A stretch of DNA of 64,000 nt. Origin: Verrucomicrobiales bacterium. GTDB lineage: Bacteria; Verrucomicrobiota; Verrucomicrobiia; Verrucomicrobiales; DEV007. The notes beneath the pieces are model-generated. The model was given only the letters and a program-made list of their open reading frames with translations, was not told where the DNA came from and searched no databases. Where the stretch lies: positions 1 to 64,000 of the forward strand of contig JARGOP010000011.1 in NCBI GenBank assembly GCA_029233965.1. The letters are read 5' to 3'. The position numbers and the translations under genes were made by a program. Positions 58,194 through 64,000 of the stretch are shown in pieces (position 1 is the stretch's first letter; each line of letters starts with the position of its first letter).

Positions 58194-59228
58194 CTAAAAC
58201 GAATCGGTGATCAACTGCATGTAGCGCGATCCGCTCGGGGTGAGCTGGGCGGTGTTGCCGGTTCCGGTGATCCGACCGCTCGTGAGATAGGAATGATCGG
58301 TGCCGCTTGGCTTTACGTAGGTTACGACCGGATGGGAAAGGGATTTGGAACCGGGGCGAACTTCGAGAGGGACGCCGGTGGCGGCGAAGCCGAATTCCCA
58401 GCTCTTCGGATTTCTGACTGTGTTGAGATCCCGGCCCAGCCAGGGGTAACGGCGCAGAAAGTCGAGTTGGCCGCTCTTGGGAACGAGGACCCGGTAGTGA
58501 ACTTCCGTATTCGAGGCCAGGAACTGCGGGATGGAGATATTCGGATTCGCCCGGTGGGCCTTGAAGAGTTCGGCGATATCCAATCCGATCAAGTTGATTC
58601 CACTGAAAATGCCGTGGTGATTTTCACTCGTGAAATGCCGACTGTACCAGCGCTGAAAATGATCGCTGAGAATCATGCAGAGCTCGACGTGGACATGAGC
58701 CCGCTCCCGGTTGAGGCCGGCGCCGGTGTATCCCATTTGAGCGATTTTCTCCCCGGCCCGGACCTGTTGTCCCGCGACGGCGGTGGCAGAGCTGAGGTGA
58801 GCATAGAGGGAAAAAAATGGACCCTCCCCCCAGTCATGATGAACGACCACGTATTTGCCGTAGTTGCTCAGCGAAGAGGTGGAGTTGACGTAAACGACGG
58901 TGCCGTTGGCGATCGCTCGAATTTCATCGAGGGGATTTCCGCTGCTGTCGCGACGCACCGGCCGGATGTCGACCCCTTCGTGAAAACGGGTGTAAACGAT
59001 CCCGATGCTGGTCCGTCGCTGGTTTCGCGAAAAGCCGTAGGTTCCCCCTTCCCAGGGCTTTGACTGAACTCCCTCGAAGTTCCGGTCGGTGTACATGTAA
59101 AACTGCGACGGATCGGCGGAGAAAATCGCGTCATTTTCGGTGGGGAGGACCAATCCGAGTGGTCCGGCGTGCAGAACCGTGCCGGGTGAAAGAAGAAGAG
59201 CAAGGGTAACGAGGAAAATGGTGCGCAT
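58194..59228 (-). CDS. secreted M23-family peptidase (LytM-type)
   Basis: About 344 residues. A signal peptide (MRTIFLVTLALLLSPGTVLH) precedes a region of about 75 residues and the M23 zinc peptidase domain. HEGVDIRP holds the first His and Asp ligands, and HVHVEL holds the later His pair. These enzymes cut peptidoglycan peptides. After the peptidase core, about 130 residues form an extra C-terminal domain without a known motif. The start at 59228 is chosen for the signal peptide; the frame opens 13 codons earlier. No coiled coil is visible. Confidence 0.88.
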   Translation of the reverse strand: MRTIFLVTLALLLSPGTVLHAGPLGLVLPTENDAIFSADPSQFYMYTDRNFEGVQSKPWEGGTYGFSRNQRRTSIGIVYTRFHEGVDIRPVRRDSSGNPLDEIRAIANGTVVYVNSTSSLSNYGKYVVVHHDWGEGPFFSLYAHLSSATAVAGQQVRAGEKIAQMGYTGAGLNRERAHVHVELCMILSDHFQRWYSRHFTSENHHGIFSGINLIGLDIAELFKAHRANPNISIPQFLASNTEVHYRVLVPKSGQLDFLRRYPWLGRDLNTVRNPKSWEFGFAATGVPLEVRPGSKSLSHPVVTYVKPSGTDHSYLTSGRITGTGNTAQLTPSGSRYMQLITDSF

Positions 59229-59287
59229 GACTGGATCGGGGCCTTTCGGGCGGTAAAGATCTAGCACAGGCTCAGCCAGGGTCCAGT

Positions 59288-59800
59288 CTACCTTGCGGGC
59301 ATGGCGAATTCCGGGCCTGCCTCAGGAGCGAGGTCATCGACATGAGGAAATTTTTCCCGGAATTCTTCCAGATGTCTTTGCTGGAGCCCGCTCCAGACAA
59401 CGATAATTCCGTCCTCGATGGGGCGGTCGATGAGGACGGCCTGCAGCGGGGCGTCGGAACAGCGCAGCCCCATCAATTTTCCCTGGTTCGTCAGGGTCAC
59501 TCCCTTCAACTCAGTTGCGGAGTGATCTTTCAAACGAAAGGCCGCGCCGTAGCTGACTCCGTCGGCTGCGGTGAAGGGATAGAACCACTTGATGTCTTTG
59601 TCGCTGAAGGTAGGTACCTTGCTGAAAAAATACTGCCGGTGTTCTTTGCCGAGTTTCACCGGCGTAATGAACTTGGGATTGTCCGTTTGTTCCGCCTCGA
59701 CGTGAAAAGTCACAGCAAGCCCTTTCGTTTTTTTGCCGCCTGCCTCGCACCAGAAGGGGGCGGCCGCAACGGCCAGAAGGATGAGCAACCGTGAATACAT
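59288..59800 (-). CDS. secreted hypothetical protein
   Basis: 170 residues. A signal peptide (SRLLILLAVAAAPFWCEAGG) is followed by a beta-rich domain (GLAVTFHVEAEQTDNPKFIT, and GAAFRLKDHSATELKGVTLT). No enzyme motif and no family recognised. It lies 59 bases upstream of the M23 gene on the same strand, so the two could share a transcript. Confidence 0.65.
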   Translation of the reverse strand: MYSRLLILLAVAAAPFWCEAGGKKTKGLAVTFHVEAEQTDNPKFITPVKLGKEHRQYFFSKVPTFSDKDIKWFYPFTAADGVSYGAAFRLKDHSATELKGVTLTNQGKLMGLRCSDAPLQAVLIDRPIEDGIIVVWSGLQQRHLEEFREKFPHVDDLAPEAGPEFAMPAR

Positions 59801-59900
59801 AACGCAACTTAAGCGGGAAAGAGGAGGATTGGCAAGTCGCGTTCACGGGTTCCCGGGAGGATGGTTTGCCAGTTGGTGATGAATTTGGTAGCGTAGGGGG

Positions 59901-61412
59901 ATGTTCTTTGGAATTCAGAAAATGCTGATCGCGGGAGGGGTGGTGCTCCTCGCAGCGGGATCATCGTTTTCACAGGATGAAGAGGCTCAATCTCCTCCTG
60001 CGCCCGAAGGGGCCCGCGCGGGATCGATGGATTCGCGGACTTCGGTGGCGGATCTGCCTGATTCAGCGCGCTTCGGTGAAATGGAGCAGGTCTCCGTGAC
60101 GGGGGGGAATCCCAAAGCCAGGGTCATGTTTCTTTCATACATTCGTGAACTTCGTCGGGATTTTCGCTGGTCGATCTACAAGAGTCACCAGTCGAATGAG
60201 TTGGTCGCGGACCGTGACGCCTGGGAGATTCCTATTCGTGTCGAGCTTTGGGGGGATGTCGGTGATGTTTATCGAGGTGATGATGCCCGCATGAGTGTTG
60301 AGTTGCGGGCAGACGACCGTTTTCACATCCTTCTCGCGGCCCGTCTTCATGATGGATTTGAGGAGGAGGCTTTCAGACTGGAAGCGATCCGTGCGCTTAT
60401 TATTGAGCAAATGCTGACGCCTTTTGTACCGAATCCCTATGCGCTCAGTGTTGAGAAGCTCATTGCACCGGAATGGATCGTGCACGGATTTGATGCGATG
60501 ATTGAGCATCGTCGTACCGGGCAGCGGAGTGTTTTCTATTCGGGTGTTTTGCAAAGCGAACTGTTCCTGAGTCCGGATGAACTGTTTTCAGAGAAGGATC
60601 CCCTGAAGCTCGATCCAATCAGTTATGCGATTTATCAGGTTTCCGCTTCAGCGATGGTGACGGCTCTGCTCGATCAGGAGGAGGGGGATTCCGGGATGCG
60701 TGAGTTTCTCGGTGATCTCACGTTATCCGGAGGGGGCGGAGAGTTTGCGCTCATGAAAAAGCACTTTCCGGCGTTCCGGGAAATGGATCAGGGTCTCGAA
60801 AAATGGTGGACGCTGCAGGTGGCGACGATGGGACAAAGGCAGCGGTTTGAATTTCTGGATCGTCATGAGACGGAACGATGGTTGACCGAGGCGCTCACCA
60901 TTCGTTTCGACGGGACGGAAGGGGAGGCGGGAACCCTTCCGGAAAAGCGGAAGTTTCTGGATCGATTCAGGAAAGCGAAAGAAGAGGAAGCTCCGGCAGA
61001 AGCTTTTGTCGGGACGATCGATCAGTTTTCCGAATTCATCGACCGCGAGGGCGCACCGGAAAAACTCACGCAGGCATTCAACAATCTTCAGCACATCAAA
61101 GTGGCCGGGTTTCCACTTTACCGGACATTGATCGACCGATACGAGATCGTCATCGGTAAACTCGCACAGGGCGAAGTGAAAGGAGTGAGCGCTGAACTCG
61201 CGGAGCTGGCCAAACTGAGGGCCACGATCGGAAATACCCTGGAACGTTCGGAGGATTACTTGAACTACTTTGAAGCGACACAGTCTCCTCAGCGGAGTGA
61301 TGTCTTCGACGACTACATGCGCATGAGGAAAGAGTTTGAACGGCGGGGGACTCCGCAGCGCGAAGACCGAATCACACGATACCTCGACGCGTTGGAGACG
61401 GAGTTCAGGTGA
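59901..61412 (+). CDS. secreted hypothetical protein with helical C-terminus
   Basis: 503 residues. The N-terminus (MLIAGGVVLLAAGSSFSQ from the second Met) is a signal peptide; the ATG at 59901 has GTAGGGGG directly before it, ATG 59922 is an alternative. The central part (about 50-270) contains APEWIVHGFDAMIEHRRTGQ, which resembles an inactive metallopeptidase-like helix, but no HExxH is present. The C-terminal third is strongly helical (APEKLTQAFNNLQHIKVAGF, ELAELAKLRATIGNTLERSE). It may act as a periplasmic structural or binding protein; unknown. Confidence 0.65.
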   Translation: MFFGIQKMLIAGGVVLLAAGSSFSQDEEAQSPPAPEGARAGSMDSRTSVADLPDSARFGEMEQVSVTGGNPKARVMFLSYIRELRRDFRWSIYKSHQSNELVADRDAWEIPIRVELWGDVGDVYRGDDARMSVELRADDRFHILLAARLHDGFEEEAFRLEAIRALIIEQMLTPFVPNPYALSVEKLIAPEWIVHGFDAMIEHRRTGQRSVFYSGVLQSELFLSPDELFSEKDPLKLDPISYAIYQVSASAMVTALLDQEEGDSGMREFLGDLTLSGGGGEFALMKKHFPAFREMDQGLEKWWTLQVATMGQRQRFEFLDRHETERWLTEALTIRFDGTEGEAGTLPEKRKFLDRFRKAKEEEAPAEAFVGTIDQFSEFIDREGAPEKLTQAFNNLQHIKVAGFPLYRTLIDRYEIVIGKLAQGEVKGVSAELAELAKLRATIGNTLERSEDYLNYFEATQSPQRSDVFDDYMRMRKEFERRGTPQREDRITRYLDALETEFR

Positions 61413-61444
61413 AATGGAAGTCCTGTCCTTTCTCGAATCGTGCA

Positions 61445-61473
61445 TTGTCAGTCATTTGGAATGGCGGTATCTT
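61445..61473 (+). promoter_or_regulatory. possible promoter before the GAF-HlyD gene
   Basis: TTGTCA (61445-61450), 17 bases, TATCTT (61468-61473). The -35 element matches the housekeeping consensus at five of six positions, the -10 at four. It lies 58 bases before the ATG at 61532, in a short gap after the preceding gene. Confidence 0.35.
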
Positions 61474-61531
61474 TCAGACCCGACTTTTTCATGGCTTTGA
61501 ACGAATCGGAATGGATTGAATTGACGCAAGC

Positions 61532-63436
61532 ATGGCAGGTGACCTGGTAAGTGAATTGCGCGGGTCTGCCGGATTGCCGGTCGGGCCTGCCCGGAAACGT
61601 GAAGCAGCGGTGGCGACAGTCCGCGCCCTTCGTCCGCAGGACTGTCTTCATCCACTGGCGGAACTCTTTTCGCGTGCCTCGAATCGTGAGGCGTTTTTGC
61701 AGCTCCTCACCGACTATGCGAGACTGCTCCTCGGTGCGGAGGCCGTTTTTCTTCATGAACAAATCGACGGGAAATCGCGCCTCGTTGGATTCGCCTCGTC
61801 CGATCCTGATCGTGTCGGAGTGAAGTCTGCGTGGACCCCGACCAACGAGTTGATCGACGAAGGCTGGGCGGCCCGCCGCAGCACTCAGGCGCATGTCATG
61901 ATCGAGAACCGGCAGCATGCCCGCCTCCATGTTCCGTTCTTTGTCCAGGGGGAACCTCCGGTTTGTTTTACGGCCTACCTTCCGCCGGAAAGAGTCGCTT
62001 TTGCCGACCCCTGTTTTTCGATGCTGCACCTCACGACGCAATTCATTGTGCAGCGCGAACTCATTGCCGAGGCGAGTGAGAATGAGCAGGCTTTCATCCA
62101 GTCGACGATGCTGGTGGAAATGTTTTCGCGGACGGCGGACGGCGACACCTTCAAACGCTCGGTTTTCACTCTTGTGACCGAACTGGAGCAGTTTTTCGGA
62201 TGTCAGCGGGTTGCGATTGGAACCGGCTCGAGCCGTTCCTGTAAAGTCCACGCGGTTTCCGGAATGAGCAGTGAGGAGAAGCGAAACCTCGGGCTTTCGC
62301 AACTGAGCTCCGCGATGCGCGAAGCCATTGCCCTGGATGAAGTGTTAGTCTGGCCGGGCCAGAAAACGATGATCCGTGAAGTCGTCGTCTCGGCCAACCA
62401 TGACGATCTGCTGCATTCCTTTAAAGCCGGTCGCGTCGTCATCGCCCCTTTCCATCATGAGGGGACCAATGTCACGGGGGCGGTTGCTCTGCTCTGGCCG
62501 GCGGGATCTCCGGAACTTGCGAAGCGGACCTACCGTCTCATCGCAGCCTGCCGCCCGCACCTTGCCGCTCTCATTGGTTTCTCGAAGCGGTCGAAGCCGG
62601 GTGATTTCCGGGGTGCCCTGATTCGATTCTGGCGCGGAGGACTGACAAAGCGGGTTCTTGCCGGCACAATCGCTCTCGCGGTTTTGATCACTTTGCTCTT
62701 CCCGATCACTTACCGGGTCGGGGCGGACTGTGTCGTTCAGCCGGTCATGAGAAGAACGGTGGCGGCTCCGTTTGAGAATCGTCTCTATCGAACCTATGCG
62801 AAGCCGGGCGACGAAGTCGAAGCGGGACAAGTGCTGGCGGAACTCGATGGTCGGGAAATCCGTGTCGCCCTCGCCGAGGCGATCGCCGCGCAAAGTGCGG
62901 CGGTAAAGAAACGCGACAACGCGATGGTTTCGGAGGATCCGGCGACTTTTCAAATGGCGCAGCTCGAAGCCGATCGTCTCGCCCTCGAAGTCGAGCGTCT
63001 TCAGTTTCGCAGTGACAACCTGTCCATTCGATCTCCCATCGACGGGGTTGTCCTCACCGGCGATCTGGAGCGGTCGGAAGGTGTTCCGGTTTCCAGCGGT
63101 CAGAAGCTTTTCGAAGTGGCTCCCCTCGATCAGATGCTGATGGAAGTGGCTATTCCGGAAACGGAGGTCCGCCATGTCGCTGAGGGAATGGAGGTGGAAT
63201 TACGTCTTCAGTCAGACAGCAGCCGCGTCTGGGAATCGAGTCTTGAGAACGTCTTCCCGATTTCCGAGATTCAGGAGGGAGGCAACGTCTTTGTCGGTGA
63301 GGCTTCCCTTGAGAATTCCGATCGCACCCTTCGCCCCGGAATGAAAGGGCGAGCCCGGATTCTCGCTGAGAAGAAGAAGGTCGGGTGGATTCTCTTTCAC
63401 CGTGCCTACGAATACCTCCGACTCAAGCTCTGGTAA
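61532..63436 (+). CDS. GAF-domain sensor fused to HlyD-type periplasmic adaptor
   Basis: 634 residues. The cytoplasmic part (about 40-350) appears to hold two GAF-like regions (FLQLLTDYARLLLGAEAVFL; SVFTLVTELEQFFGCQRVAI). One membrane helix follows (about 372-394, TKRVLAGTIALAVLITLLFP). The periplasmic part (395-634) is an HlyD/RND adaptor, with the biotinyl-lipoyl-like half motifs AKPGDEVEAGQVLAELDGRE and SIRSPIDGVVLTGDL around a short helical hairpin. So a cytoplasmic small-molecule or redox sensor is joined to an export adaptor. The next gene starts two bases after its stop and seems to be its export partner. Confidence 0.88.
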   Translation: MAGDLVSELRGSAGLPVGPARKREAAVATVRALRPQDCLHPLAELFSRASNREAFLQLLTDYARLLLGAEAVFLHEQIDGKSRLVGFASSDPDRVGVKSAWTPTNELIDEGWAARRSTQAHVMIENRQHARLHVPFFVQGEPPVCFTAYLPPERVAFADPCFSMLHLTTQFIVQRELIAEASENEQAFIQSTMLVEMFSRTADGDTFKRSVFTLVTELEQFFGCQRVAIGTGSSRSCKVHAVSGMSSEEKRNLGLSQLSSAMREAIALDEVLVWPGQKTMIREVVVSANHDDLLHSFKAGRVVIAPFHHEGTNVTGAVALLWPAGSPELAKRTYRLIAACRPHLAALIGFSKRSKPGDFRGALIRFWRGGLTKRVLAGTIALAVLITLLFPITYRVGADCVVQPVMRRTVAAPFENRLYRTYAKPGDEVEAGQVLAELDGREIRVALAEAIAAQSAAVKKRDNAMVSEDPATFQMAQLEADRLALEVERLQFRSDNLSIRSPIDGVVLTGDLERSEGVPVSSGQKLFEVAPLDQMLMEVAIPETEVRHVAEGMEVELRLQSDSSRVWESSLENVFPISEIQEGGNVFVGEASLENSDRTLRPGMKGRARILAEKKKVGWILFHRAYEYLRLKLW

Positions 63437-63438
63437 GG

Positions 63439-64000
63439 ATGTCGTCTGTCGATCACAAGGTCAGCGAAATTTCCTCATCACGGCCGCGGCTGCGTCGTGA
63501 CGTGCGCACCCACTATCAGGAGTATCGGGGCGAGCCGAGTTACATTATCGAGGATACCTCGAAGGGACGGTTCTTTCATGTCGGGTTTCCCGAGCATCAG
63601 TTCATCCAGAGTTTTGACGGGCGCACCTCAATCGCAGAGGCTCTCGCACGAAACGCGGCGACCCAGGGGGAGGATGCCCTGACCGAAGCGCAGGGGGATC
63701 AAATGCTCCGCTGGCTCATTGATAATGATTTGTTAGAGTCCGACTCCAGCAGTCAGGGCGAGCGCCGCCGGGACAACTGGTCGCGGCAGAAGGAGAAGCA
63801 GAAGAAGAACCCGATCGCCAAGGTCATGTTCTTCAAAGTTCCATTAGGCTGTCCTGACAAAATGCTCACGCGGGTTGAGCCGTTTCTCGGGTGGATCTTT
63901 GCGGCCCCGGGATTACTTCTCTGGCTTGGCCTCGTGATTTACACCGCAATCCAGTTCGCCCCGGAGTGGTCCCGGTTCACGAGTTCGTCAGGACAGGTTA
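63439..64000 (+). CDS. PqqD-like membrane protein, probable M50-type peptide export partner (partial)
   Basis: The gene runs off the right edge; 187 residues are visible from ATG 63439 with AAGG just before it. The N-terminus (residues 1-110) looks like a PqqD-type winged-helix domain of the kind found in HlyD/M50 export systems: FFHVGFPEHQFIQSFDGRTS, then MLRWLIDNDLLES. A linker follows and then a membrane helix (about 150-172, FAAPGLLLWLGLVIYTAIQF). Proteins of this layout continue into an M50 zinc metalloprotease with HExxH, annotated as peptide zinc metalloprotease or efflux partner. That part lies outside the window. Linked tightly to the GAF-HlyD gene. Confidence 0.7.
   Translation, partial: MSSVDHKVSEISSSRPRLRRDVRTHYQEYRGEPSYIIEDTSKGRFFHVGFPEHQFIQSFDGRTSIAEALARNAATQGEDALTEAQGDQMLRWLIDNDLLESDSSSQGERRRDNWSRQKEKQKKNPIAKVMFFKVPLGCPDKMLTRVEPFLGWIFAAPGLLLWLGLVIYTAIQFAPEWSRFTSSSGQV

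Noticed and set aside
1-64000. CRISPR arrays, tRNA or rRNA genes, insertion sequences and prophage genes.
   Set aside because: No regularly spaced repeats, no recognisable tRNA or rRNA segments, no transposase or integrase frames were seen by eye; a tool-based scan was not possible.

Overview
The window reads as a chromosomal segment of a Verrucomicrobiota bacterium, most likely of the Verrucomicrobiales. The strongest evidence is a complete Verru_Chthon cassette (four consecutive genes with prepilin-type N-termini at 4998-11870), a gene set known essentially only from this phylum. Supporting evidence is the alternative complex III respiratory chain, a secreted sulfatase, class II EPSP synthase motifs and generally GC-rich coding DNA. 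No rRNA, tRNA, CRISPR array, insertion sequence or phage gene was seen.

Layout. (1) 1-1620: end of an ExbD / von Willebrand A membrane operon. (2) 2017-4778: proline-rich lipoprotein, prephenate dehydrogenase that seems to begin at a CTG codon, and EPSP synthase. (3) 4840-11870: Verru_Chthon cassette behind a promoter overlapped by palindromic repeats. (4) 12042-33368: one 21-kb, all-plus-strand respiratory block. A perfect TGTGA-N6-TCACA palindrome precedes alternative complex III (actABCDEF). Next come a small membrane protein, a CcoN/CcoO/mono-haem c module, an aa3-type oxidase (coxA, coxC, coxD, two tiny membrane proteins, coxB), a terminator, the haem A genes ctaA and ctaB, a SCO copper chaperone, a DUF420-DUF1573 fusion and a rhodanese. 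(5) 33379-47522: mixed genes (sulfatase, WYL regulator, a frame-broken Gly/Pro-rich LysM protein, PspA, uracil-DNA glycosylase, prepilin-like protein, CbiX plus DR2241-type partner, PhoX-like protein). (6) 47646-58185: sulfhydrylase, a desaturase-Rieske-reductase fusion, a mutarotase with divergent AraC regulator, a FAN1-exonuclease fusion, an orphan sugar-ABC ATPase, mnmA. (7) 58194-64000: M23 peptidase, secreted unknowns, a GAF-HlyD adaptor and the start of its PqqD-like membrane partner.

How the respiratory genes fit together. Alternative complex III would oxidise quinol and pass electrons over c-type haems to the CuA site of the aa3 oxidase. The unusual part is the module in between. The CcoN homologue has lost all three CuB histidines, the cross-linked tyrosine, the haem b3 histidine and one haem b histidine. 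Its CcoO-like and CcoP-like cytochrome partners keep their haem c motifs. CoxC carries an insertion of about 300 residues and ActF a coiled-coil insertion of about 100 residues, and both are predicted on the periplasmic side. My inference is that the dead CcoN serves as a membrane scaffold for haem c relays within a quinol-to-oxygen supercomplex. This is the best candidate for an undescribed system here. The desaturase-Rieske-NqrF-type reductase single chain and the FAN1-DnaQ fusion are the next most unusual genes.
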